From contig JAYKKT010000040.1 in NCBI GenBank assembly GCA_036023115.1, positions 3,469,501 through 3,533,500 on the forward strand: a DNA stretch of 64,000 bases, given 5' to 3'. The position numbers and the translations under genes are program-made. Positions 36,901 to 48,900 of this stretch are shown one piece after another (positions within the stretch are counted from its first letter, which is position 1; each line of letters begins with the position of its first letter). The notes under the pieces were generated by a model. The model searched no databases and was not told the origin of the DNA. It worked only from the letters and a program-made list of their open reading frames with translations. This DNA is from Brasenia schreberi. Its lineage: Eukaryota > Streptophyta > Magnoliopsida > Nymphaeales > Cabombaceae.

Positions 36901-39900
36901 GACATTCTTTTGTAGTGGTCCCACCTCTCGGCAGCGTATTTTTCCTTTGTGAGTGTATGGTTATTGGCTGATTGTGGTAGTATTTGTTTCTCGACCTTTT
37001 CAGTAAGACCATGTTCTTTTTCCTTTTGTGTACGATAATAGGAATGCTTTGTTTGATCTCTGAACTCCTTTTGTATGTGATATAGTTTATATTTTTAATG
37101 ACTAGCAAGTTGCCTGAGTTCTCCAGCTAAGTCATACATTTTTCTCTGAATCAACAAGTGGCTACTTATTCTTTGTACCCATATAATTGTTAGTACTTGA
37201 TCATAGTAATGGATTTTGAACTTTAAACTTTGGAGCTCATCTTGTGCAAGAAATCACTTTTGTAAGACCATGCTCTACTCATTCTTTTTGGTATCAACTT
37301 GTTGAATCAATTTCATGTAACATATATTGGCAGGTTTGGACCACTCTCAATTGGTGACCAGTTTGTCAACGAATATCTTTGTTCAATTCTTTCATAGTTA
37401 TACTACTAATATGAATTCATTAGATTCAATTCTTTTATTTCTTTGCCTTTACTTTTTCTACTTATTTATTCCTCCATCTAATGCATCAAGATTTAAAAAT
37501 GTGATTGTGAATTTTCTCCATGGATTGCTATGTAACTTATTCTTTCATCTGATGTACTTGTTCTTATAGTATTTGCAAGTATTGTGTTGTATCATTTGAA
37601 TTTGTATTGCTAATAAGAGTGGATGATAGACTGACATGCCCATTTGAATTCACTAGAAGACATGCTATCTGCGTATAAAGTTTATCTACATATATACCTT
37701 AACCTTTTTTTGTTGCAACACGATTACTAATTAGTACATGTGAACTGATTTTCATGTTTACTACTGGTTGGGGACAATTCTGGAGCAAAACGTGTAATGT
37801 GCATACAGGCTGTGAAGACTAAGAGAGGGGTCAGGCTTGGGGACACCATATTCACCATACTTGAGTAGGTAAGTAATTATATATTTATTTATTTTAATTT
37901 CTTTGCTTAATGCTTAGAATAACTTTATTACATTTACGATTTTATTTTTTAATTTAAGGTTAACAATTCAATATGCATATGCTACATGAAATTTATTGTT
38001 TGTTTCCTTAGAAGTTAGAAGTATAATTTATTTATTTAGTTTGATTCATATTTATGAAAGATGTGGTTGTGTTTCTTGATATTTTTTAGAAATTATAGAA
38101 TCCATTATATATATAATTTTTTAATCATAAATAAAAGTATATCGCTAAATCTACTATATCCCCGCTACCGCTATATCAGGATCGACCGCTAACAACCCCC
38201 TAACCGCTATTGACTACTTAGGTATCAATATAACAACAACAGCTAAGCATTTTCCAATACTAGATGGGGTCGGCTACATCGATTCTTTGTTTCCACAAAG
38301 TTTTACGTTGTCTCTCAGAAGCCTACGCAACCCTCCTCCTTTGTTTGGGCTTGGGACTGGTCATGCAAGGGTAATCCCTTACATGGGAGGAGTTAAAATT
38401 ATGAATATCAGTAGTTACACTTTTCATTTAAACTTATTGACGTATACAACTTACACTTTTCTCCCATATATTGTTAAAGAGTACACTATCGGGTCTCAGG
38501 TATGGAATGTATTATAATTTGGTCTGTATATTAATCAGGGGTATTTCTATCTTTTAAGTTATAACAACCCTATATAAACCATGCTTAAAGAAAACCTAAA
38601 GAGAAGAAGAAATTAGCAACCATGAGGAACCCGCTACAGTGTGGGTGGTGAAGGGTTGATTGCTTGGAGTAACTTGATTTCTTCTAATTTCTATTGATTT
38701 TATTCAATAAAGTTTGGTATCATAACCTATTGATCCACAATAGGTACATTTGGCAGCAACATGCGTGTTAAATATCTCGATTGATGTTGTTTAAGTTTCC
38801 GCAAGTGTTCGGCATGAATATAGGATTTTGTATTGATTTTTCTTCAAGGTACAGAAAAGAAAAACAATCAATCCTTGTGTCAAACAATTATTTGTTTATT
38901 TAAGATCTAAAGAAATGAGAGTATTGATGGCTGAGGAGAAGATTCAATCATTTCAAATCACAAACGTCAAACTAGACAGTAGAAACTTTTTTGAATGGTC
39001 CATATCTATAGAGTTGGGAGTTCTCGCTCGAGTAAAATGGGACTACCTAACGAGAACCCTCCACAACGTGATGAGGATGACCCAAAGTTCTCGAAAGAGA
39101 GGAGAGAAGATGCTTTACTTACTTTATTATTATTACAGTCCATGAGTCTTTTCATAGGAAGAACATTCATGTACTTAGGATCGGCAGTTGAGATCTAAAG
39201 AGCAGTTTCAGAAGCCTATTCACGAAAGAAGAATGTTGTAAAAGAGTATGAGCTATTGGAAAAAATAAGAAAGTATAAACAAGCCAATAGGATAATCAGC
39301 GAATACTATGGAGAAACGAGAGGATTGTGGGATGAATTCCAGTTTTTTACTCAAGTCATGTGCAATGCATGCTCTAAGCAGAGAACTGAAGAAATGGAAA
39401 AGAAGAAAGTCTTCGACTTACTATGAAGAGTTTTTTCTGACTACGAAGTAATCAAACTTAATATTCTTGGCAGGAAAGAACTTTCATCATTAGGAACTGA
39501 GTACTCTCTTCTTCTACGAAAAGAAGATAGAAGAAGGCTCAAAAAAAAGATGTGAGCAACAATGAAAAAGTGCATTCTATGAAAAAAATCAAAGTCACCA
39601 AGAGAGAGGAAAGAAAAGTTACAGCAATCGAGGTAGAGATCATGGTTCCTTTTCCAATAATGAAAAAGAAAGGCTTAAGTGTTCTCACTATGGGAAAGCA
39701 AGACATACAAAGGAATAATGTTTGGAACTTGGTAGACCAACCACGTATAGAAACAAAATCTACTATACTGATACATCTGAGAAGTCGACAGAATGCACAG
39801 ATATGAAAAAAAATTCTGAGTTGATGAAATGTATTGAGGGTAACACTACTTATGTTTTTTCTAGAGCATTCATATGGTCGGAAGTGACACGATACTATCA

Positions 39901-42900
39901 AACTATTGCAAGCTACCTAATTAACATGTCCTATTAGCGGATGGATCTCATTCTCGCATGATTGGAAAGGGCACCATGAAGAGTCAGTTTTTTATTTATC
40001 ATTTGTCTATCATGTTCCTAAGTCCTAACTTTCCAGTGAATTTATTATCAATTAGTTCCTTGACAAAATCCTCTCAATTGCTCAATAACTTTTTCTGCTT
40101 TTGGTTGTGTATCACTATCGACTTCATGCTCTAGAACAGTATCATCGGAAGAAAAATGGAAGATGTGGCACAATCGATTAGGTCATCTACCTATATCAAA
40201 GCTTCAACAAGTAGTTCCAAATTTATGTCTTTGAGTCTAATAAAGTTGGTCTTGAATGTGATGTATATCAAAAGGCCAAACATCATAGAGTTAGTTTTCC
40301 TTCTAATAAGTCCAAAGCATCACAACCATTTGAATTAGTACATTTTGATGTTTGGGGGTACTCATTCTAGATTTACTATAGTTTATCTCATGAAATCAAA
40401 GATGAAGTTTCTGTAATATTTTTATTTATATATAAATTCATTAAAATCAATTTAATTGTTCTTTAAAGATTCTTTGATCTTATAATGGGGGAGAATATAT
40501 GTCAAGCCACTTACAAGACTATTTGGAAAAAAATGGAATTCTACACCAAACTTTTGACAATAAAACCACACTAGAGGGAGAAGAGGAAAGGAGGGGAGAA
40601 CAATGGAAAAAGGAGGGTTGGCCCTCCATTGGAGGGTCACCCTCCTTCTCTCTCTTCTATTTCATAAACCCTAACTTGTTACAATGAAACCGAGTCCTTA
40701 TATAATGGACTTTACACCTAAAAAGATAAAAGTGCCTCTAATAAGAAAACAAATTATAGGGATGTCCTGCATGCACTTAAGTAACCCAGTTACTCCTAAC
40801 TAATGATGTCTTCAACACTTCCCCTTAAGTTGGGAGTGGGATACTCGTAACTCCTAACTTGTCAAAAACTAGGTGATAAATATATAAGTTGCTTGGTCTT
40901 TTGAGAGTACACACTCCAACTCTCGTTGTGAACATAAACAAAAACAAGTGACTTCCAACAATTGATCATGTTTCACCACTCTCCCGACTGCTGACTCTAT
41001 GTGACTACTAGTTTCTTCTCTTCGTGTTGTGATTAGGCAGCAACACTACTACCCCTTTTCGACAATACTACCAAAATAAAGTTCTCACATTCATCAACCT
41101 TCTTGGCTGTACAATTTTCAGCCTTCTTGGTTGTATACGTTTTTAGCCTTCCTGGTTATACATATTTTTCCAACCTTCCTAGTTGTACACATTTTTCAAC
41201 CTTCTTAGCTATACACTTTTTTTAAGCCTTCCTGGCTGTACACTTTTTCCAACCTTCATGTATGGATGTACACACTTTTCAACCTTCCTAACTGTATATT
41301 TTTTTTAGCCTTTCTGACTGTACACTTTTCAACAACCTTACTGGTTGGAGACAAGATTTCTATAAGACATTTCATCAAACATTTTGTGAGCAGCAACAAC
41401 ATCCCCATATTTGCAATAGGAATTGACAAGATGGTTGCAGAGGACAACATCCTGACTTTGAAGACCAAGCTTGACGATGAATGCATGAAAAGTGGGCCTT
41501 TATCGAAAGTCCTTCTCAACAATGCTCTCCAAAAAATGGAAGACTTACCATAACTCTGTCCTCCAACGACGACGATCGCCGGCAACGCTCTCCTCTCCGC
41601 GGACGCCTCACTAGAGATATCAAATTCTCCATTTCGTTTGTCTCCTCCTTGTGACCCTCTCTGGAAGACGAGTCACGGATCAGATCTCTCTTTATTCGTC
41701 TCCATTTCCTTCGTTATCTTGGATGGCTTTATGAATTTTTCTTTGCTAGTTTTTTTTGTGCTTCCCGTGGCGATTGGGGACAGACTTTTCTTCTTCTGGC
41801 CTTTTAATAGAACCGGTTTCTTCATCATTGTTCTTCGCCACACCAGAACCACTACCCAAGTTAATGGATATGATACCATGTTAAGAATAAAAACACACGA
41901 GAGGGAGAAGAGGAAAGGAGGAGAGAACAATGGAAAAGAGAGGGATGGCCCTCGATTGGAGGCCACCCTCCTTCTCTCTCTTCTATTTCATAAACCCTAA
42001 CCTGTTACAATGAAACCAAGTCCTTATATAATGGACTTTACATATAGAAAGACAAAAGTACCCCTAATAAGAAAACAAATTACAATGATGCATGCACTTA
42101 AGTAACCCAACTACCCCTAACTAACGTTGTCTTCAACACAAACATCGTGTTCTTATACTCCTTAACAGAATGGTATTGCAGAAAGAAAGAATAGACTATG
42201 TCTGGAAGTTACCAAAACATTACTCATTGGAGGTCATACCCCAAAAAATTATTGGGAGAAGTTGTTCTTACCTTTGTTTATCTTATTAATAGGATATCTA
42301 ATTTCATTCTCAATGGATAGCTACCTTACCCAATCATAAAACCAGAGGATAAGTTGTTCCATCTTCTACCTCGAGTGTTTGGTTGTGTATGTTTTGTTTA
42401 TGTACACTCCCATATTAGAGATAAGTTTGATCCTAGAGCTATCAAATGCATATTTATTGGATACTCCTCATCAAAAAAGAGGTACAAGTGTTATAATCTA
42501 ATTACTCATAAAACTTATGTCTCTTTGGATGTTACTTTCTTTGAGTATGTTCTTTTTTTCTTCCAAAAAGATGAAACCTGAAGTGTCTCTCTAACTCCTC
42601 CTATCCTACCCATTAGTCCCACCTTTATAAAACTTGATACTTTAGAAGATATTAGAAGTGACCCAATCACAAAGGAGACACATGTGTATGCTCAAGGAGA
42701 GAGAAGTGTAGTAATGCTCAATTCTCAAGTTATCTCGAACATTGATTCTTCCACGATTGTTGATCCAAGTCAATTAGAGGGAAATGAGCTAAATCTTCCC
42801 ATTGCAGTACGAAAAGGTAAGAGAAACTACATTATATTAAGAGAAACTACATTATAACCAATTTCTAGGTTTATCTTACTTCTGGAAAATAGATAGAGGA

Positions 42901-45900
42901 TAAAGGTTTTAAATTATGGTACTCAGGTAAAAAAAAGACTCGAAACGGAGTTGGTATTATCATAAATAAAGATTTAAAGGATAGTGTAGTAGACATACAT
43001 ACAACGATATGGTGACCGAAACATGACGTTGAAATTAATGTTAGGAGAAGAGGTTTTGAATATAGTTTGTGCTTACGCACCCCAAGTAGGATTAGAAGAT
43101 AGTATAAAGACAGCTTTTTGGGAAGAGTTAGATAAGGTGATTCAAAAGATTCCACAAAAGGGAGATGATTTGTTTAGGAGGAGACTTAAATGGACATTTC
43201 GGTAAAGAGGCATTAGGATATCAAGGGATTCATGAAAACTTTGGTTTTGAGGATATAAATGAGAAAGGTAGGGAGATTTTAAATTTTGCTATGGCATTTG
43301 ATCTCTTTATAGTCAATACAATCTTCAAAAAACGAGATGAACATTTAATTACTTATAAGAGTGGCTTATCACAAACACAAATTGATTACTTTATTTGTAG
43401 AAAAAAAGATAGAGCGTGCTGTAAAGATTGCAAGGTAATTCCAAGAGAAAGCTTTGTTGGAAACGCGGATGCGCAGCGGAGATTAAAATCACAAACATAA
43501 ACGAAGAGGAAATATTGAGATCGGAGGAGGGGGCGGACCTCCAATGGAGGCCGCCCCCCCTCTTTATCTCTCTTTCTTATTCACAGACTCTTAAACCCTA
43601 ATACAACTTATCAGCCCTTATATAAGGAGCTGTAAAACGTAAAATGGCCAAAATACCCCTAGTACAGAAAATTACCAAAATGCCCCTATAATTTCGGGCT
43701 AGTACAATAATACCTAGAAACATAAAACTAACACAAAGACACTAGATAAACATATTCTTCAACACCCCCCTCAAGTTGGGAGTGAGATACTTCGAACTCT
43801 AAACTTGCCAAACAATTTCATATCTGCTTGCAACGTTCTTCATCTGTCTTTATCACTGGTTTAATCTTCAACAGCTTCTTTGGCTGCAATATCTTCAACT
43901 CAGCCTTCTTGGCTGATCATATCCAGCAGCATCTCTGGTTGCAATGTAAACTTAGCCTTCCTGACTAATCATCTCAAGCAACATCTCTGGCTATAATATA
44001 AACTTAGCCTTCCTGGCTAATCATCTCAAGCAGCATCTCTGGTTGCAACATCAACTCAGCCTTCTTGGCTGTAACAATAACAAAGCAGTCATCCTGGCTG
44101 TCACAACATCAAAGCAGCCATCCTGACTGTCACATCAATAAAGCAGCCATCCTGACTGTCACATCAACAAAGTAGCCATCCTGGCTGTCACAATAATAAA
44201 GCAGCCATCCTGACTGTCACAATATAAAAGCAGCTATCCTGGTTATCACATCAATAAAGCAGCCATCCTGGCTATCACAACAATAAAGCAGTCATCCTGG
44301 CTGTCACAATATCAAAGCAGCCATCCTGGTTGTCATCTCAAACAGCATCTACGGCTGCAACAAACCTTTATCAACCTTCATTTTTTTTTTTCAAGCAGCT
44401 TTCATAGCAGCAAATTCCTGCAACCTCACTAGCTGTGAATAAAACATTTTTGAAGTCCTCATAACGGCAATCTTCAGCATATATCTCTTCTCTATAAACT
44501 TTCTTCATGTTGTTTTTCAAATGGAGACAATCATCACGTACTAATCTCTTTTTTACTCTTTTCCTGAATTTTCATCTCTCTTAGACATTTCTTCAAACAC
44601 TTGATTTATAGGTAAATATATCTTCTTCAGCATTTCATCGAACACTTGATATGTAGATAAACATCTCTCTTAGCCATTTAATCAAACATTTGATGTGCAG
44701 ATCTCTTCTTGCACATAACACACTCTTTTTCCCGATATAGGATTCCAAGCAACCTATTTTTGAATGCCCTTCATGCTCTTGCAGATTCCCCTTCTCTGCC
44801 ATATCCATGCCATTACTACTGCAACTTCTTCTAAGTGTCTCAGACGCTTCGTGCAAATGACAGGAGGCCTTTTCATGCCTTACTGGTCCATGGTGTAAAA
44901 GAGAATATCTGGAGTCTGACTCATAAGATAATGGCCTTGGTGGAGCACGGTATATATATCAGCCAGAGAATTATCAACTGAATCTGACGCGAGTCCAGAT
45001 CCAGACAAAAAGGTCTCCCCTTGAGTAGATGAAGAAAGAGCTCGAAATTCTCCTTGCCGAACTAGTGAATTGTATACACGTAAAAGCAGTTGAATGAGGC
45101 ATCTCAGGCAGATGCAATGTCTGTAAATAGATCCATTAGGGTATGCCAATTCATCGAGATCCTTTGTGCGTAGGCAGCAACATGCAGCATCCATGCCGCC
45201 TTCAAACTTTTGTATGGAATATCAATACTTCCAATGCCCTTCAAAACGTACACGTACACTATTTCCAGACCATGGAGCTCCATCTTACATAGTCCATCAG
45301 GAAACACATGGCTTCTCTCGACTTTTACGCACGTCGAGATCCATGTCGATAGCCACTACTTTGAAGCTCATCCTCTCTGCCATTTTCATAGTCTCAAACA
45401 TTTCCAAGGCTTTACTATAATAGCCATACTGCATATAGCCCATTATAATGGCTCCCCAAGAAATAGTGCCTCTCTTAGGCATTTTGTCGAGCAACTTCTG
45501 GGCAAATGTCAAATTTCCGCATTTTGCATACAGAGCAATCAACAAAAGTTGCTGGAAATGGAAACCAAGACATCTGACAGATAGCTAATCACAAAAAAAT
45601 AACAAAAGACTGTTTCAATGCTTTCAATCCCAGAGAAGTTGCAGGCTGCAACAACATTGTTATTGCTTTTCTCCACCGAAAACCTTTAACATGTTGGCAG
45701 AATTTCCAAAAGTTTCATTGGCAGCTTACGTGTACTGGCCTTGGCTTCACCGGACTCACTAAATTGCTGCCCTTTTTGATACTCTGGTGTCTAAAGCGGG
45801 CAGCACAGAAGGTGGTGATTCGGGCCGTCTGAACCACCAGCATCACATCCATGTTGTAACAGACCTCACTCTTCACCTGATTCCTTTGTTTCTATTCATC

Positions 45901-48900
45901 CTCCTCCATGCTTACCAATCAAAACGATGTCTCAGCAACGGAACCACCTCCGTATCGCGATCTCGCCCTTTTTTTTTCTCTATTTACGACGATCGAAGAC
46001 TCTGATACCATGTTGAAAACGTGGATGCGCAGCGGAGATTTTTTTATAACGAAGAGGAAATGTTGAGATCGGAGGAGAGGGCGGACCTCCAATGGAGGCC
46101 GCCCCCCCTCTTTATCTCTCTTTCTTATTCACAGACTCTTAAACCCTAATACAACTTATCAGCCCTTATATAAGGAGCTGTAAAACATAAAATGACCAAA
46201 ATACCCCTAGTATAGAAAATTACCAAAATGCCCCTACAATTTTTGGCTATTACAATAATACCTAGAAACATAAAACTAACACAAAGACACTAGATAAACA
46301 TATTCTTCAACAAGCTTAACCACCCAACATCGACTTTAGTAATGGATTTATAAATAAAAAAATGGACAAAGAATAAAAGAGTGCATCGAGCTATTCAGAC
46401 TAAATGGTAGAACCTCACAAGTGAGAAAGAAGATATATTTAAACAGAATGTCCTTCAAGGACATGTTTGGAATTATGTTGGTACACCCTGTGATATGTGG
46501 AACAACATGGCTATACATATTAGGAAAGTGGCGAAAGATGTGTTAGGGATATCTAAGGGAGGTGTACCAGCACAAAAAGAAGCTTGGTGGTGGAGTGAAG
46601 TAGTACAAAATAAAATCAAGGCAAAGAGGGCATGTTACAAATTACATTATGCTAAGAAAACTAGTGAAACTTTAGAGGCTTATAAAAAAGCAAAGAAGGA
46701 AGAGAAAAAGGCCGTGAGTGAAGCAAAAGCTAAAATTTGGGAGGACTTATATAAAAAAAACTCAACTCAAAAGAGGGTGAAAGAGATATTTTTAGGATAA
46801 CTAGGGCTAGAGATAAGAAAACTAAAGATCTTAATTATGTTAGATGCATCAAGGACGAGGATGAAAAAATTCTAGTGGCAAATAATGATATAAGAAATAG
46901 ATGGAAAAACTATTTTTATAATCTTTTTAATGAAAATAAAGATTTTAGTATTAGCTTAGGAGAGTTAGCCAAATCATAAAAGTATATAAACCATAATTTC
47001 TACCGATGTATTCAAAAGGATGAAGTCAAAGAGGCTCTTAAACATATGAAGGGTGGTAAATCGGTAGGACCAGATAATATTCCTATAGAAGTTTGGAAAA
47101 TACTACGAGAAATAGGAATCACTTGGCTCACAAGACTATTTAATGAAATATGGAAAAACCAAAAGATGCTCGAAGAATGGAGAGCAAGTACAATTATACC
47201 CATATATAAGAACAAGGAAGACATTCAAAATTGTGCGAATTATCGAGGTATCAAGTTAATTAGCCATACTATGAAATTATGGGAAAGAGTTATCGAACGT
47301 AGGTTAAGATAAGTATCAAGTACAACAGAGAACCAATTTGGATTCATTCCAAGCAGATCTACTATTGAAGCGATTCACCTTTTGAGACGTCTTATAAAAC
47401 ATTTTAGAGCAAAAAAGAAAGACCTTCACATGATATTTATTGATCTAGAAAAAGCTTATGATAGGGTACCGAGGAAGGTTCTTTAGAGAACTTTGGAAAA
47501 AAGAGGTATCCCATTGACATATATTAACCTTATAAGAGACATGTATGATGGTGCAAAAACATGTGTGAGGACTCATGAAGGAATGACATACTTCTTTGAA
47601 GTTATTGGGTTACATCAAGGATCAACTTTAAGTCCATACTTATTTATAAGGGTGATGGATGAGTTAACAAAACATATTCAAGATGAAGTACCTTGGTGTA
47701 TGTTATTTGCTGATGAGGAGTCTAAGGAAAAAGTTAATAGAAAATTGGAACTATGGAGAGAAACATTAGAAAGCAAAGGCCTTCGACTTAGTAGAACAAA
47801 GACAGAATATATGGAATGTAAGTTTGATCATTTGGTTACCTCAGAGGATATAGAAATTAAAATTGGCACACATTGCATCTCCCAAAAGGAAAGTTTTAAA
47901 TACCTAGGGTCAATTTTTCAGAGTGATGGAAGAATTGATGGAGATGTTACGCATAGAATTAATGCTCGTTGGTTAAAATGGAGAGGAGCATCGGGTATTC
48001 TTTGTGATAAGAAGATACTATTAAAGTTAAAAGGTAAATATTATAGAGCAGCAATTAGGCCTGCCATGTTTTATGGTTCTGAGTGTTGGGCAGTTAATCA
48101 CCAACATGTCCAAAAGATGTATGTGACAGAAATGAAGATGTTGAGATGGATGAGTGATCATACAAGAAAAGACCGTATACATGATGAATGAGGTTATTAG
48201 AAACAAATTAGGAGTGGCATCAATAGAGGATAAAATGAGAGAATATCATTTAAGATGGTTTGGACATATAGAAAGAAGATCAAAAGAAGAACCTATAAGA
48301 AGGTATGAAAAACTAAATTTGGAAAGTATTAAAAGAGGTAGAAGACGACTACAAAAGTGTTAGAAAGAAACAATAAAGAATGATCTAGCTTATTGCGAGT
48401 TAACCGCTAACATGACACACGATAGGGATATGTGGAAACAAAGAATCCATGTAGCCGACCCCGTCTAGTATGGGAAAAGGCTTAGTTGTTGTTGTTTGTA
48501 TCTTACTTCTGGAAAATATCAAGAATTTGTGAGGAATGCAAAAGTATACAAGATACCCAAGAACTTCGACGAAGCTTCTAAATCTACATAGTGGAGAGAA
48601 ACCATGACATGTGAATTACATGCTCTAGAGAAGAATTGTACTTGGGACGCTAGAAGGAAGAAGTTAAGTTGGCTGCAATGGGTCTACACCGTGAAATTCA
48701 AAGTTGATTGGAGCTTGGAACGCTATAAGGCAAGGTTAGTGGCAAATGGGTATAGTCAATCATAGGTGATAGACTATACTGAGACCTTTGCTCCAGTTGC
48801 AAAACTAACTACTATCAGGATTATCATTAGCCTAACTGCATATAAAGGATGGGATATGTGGCAACTCGATGTGAAAAATGTGTTTCTGCACAGAACACTA

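Larger units (their letters stand above)
40552..42138 (-). mobile_element. Small non-autonomous LTR element I carrying host gene fragments
   Basis: 1587 bp. LTRs are 40552-40817 and 41879-42138, flanked by the 5-bp duplication CAAAC (40547-40551 and 42139-42143), inside the Copia B integrase. Minus orientation: the primer-binding site TGGTATCATATCC abuts 41879 and the polypurine-like CTTAAGGGGAAG abuts 40817. No gag-pol is present. Instead it holds a dynamin-related N-terminus, a PPR-repeat fragment and a CCTTCCTGGTTGTACAC-type minisatellite (41100-41340). The LTR contains a CCTCCATTGGAGG palindrome. One LTR terminus has TT instead of TG (40552). Same orientation as HCF244. Confidence 0.92.
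43455..46312 (-). mobile_element. Small non-autonomous LTR element II carrying a PPR gene fragment
   Basis: 2858 bp. LTRs are 43455-43764 and 46011-46312 (TGTTG...CAACA), flanked by AGCTT (43450-43454 and 46313-46317). RTE copy A has the empty site (GAGAAAGCTTAACCACCC on its strand), proving the insertion. Minus orientation: primer-binding site TGGTATCAGAGTC next to 46011 and polypurine tract ACTTGAGGGGGG next to 43764. The 2.2-kb interior has no gag-pol. It holds a PPR fragment (45545-45370) and a minisatellite (43860-44350). The LTR has a CCTCCAATGGAGG palindrome and CTTATATAAGG, like element I. Confidence 0.95.
42872..48517 (+). mobile_element. 5'-truncated RTE LINE (copy C), interrupted by element II
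   Basis: The LINE body is 42891-48498, flanked by a 19-bp target duplication TATCTTACTTCTGGAAAAT (42872-42890 and 48499-48517) of Copia B sequence. It starts inside the endonuclease (near [19 protein letters not shown]), continues to [11 protein letters not shown], is cut by element II, and resumes at 46318. RT follows ([49 protein letters not shown]), then the conserved end AGCCGACCCCGTCTAGTATG and a TTGTTGTTGTTTG tail. Frameshifts are present, and part of the RT active-site region is deleted ([10 protein letters not shown] where copy A has LFADD). Antisense to HCF244. Confidence 0.95.

Noticed and set aside
43860..44350. CRISPR-like repeat array
   Set aside because: Units are imperfect head-to-tail repeats without unique spacers, inside a plant retroelement.
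45297..45545. PPR open frame as a functional host PPR gene
   Set aside because: Only about two repeats long and enclosed by the LTRs of element II, so it is a captured fragment.
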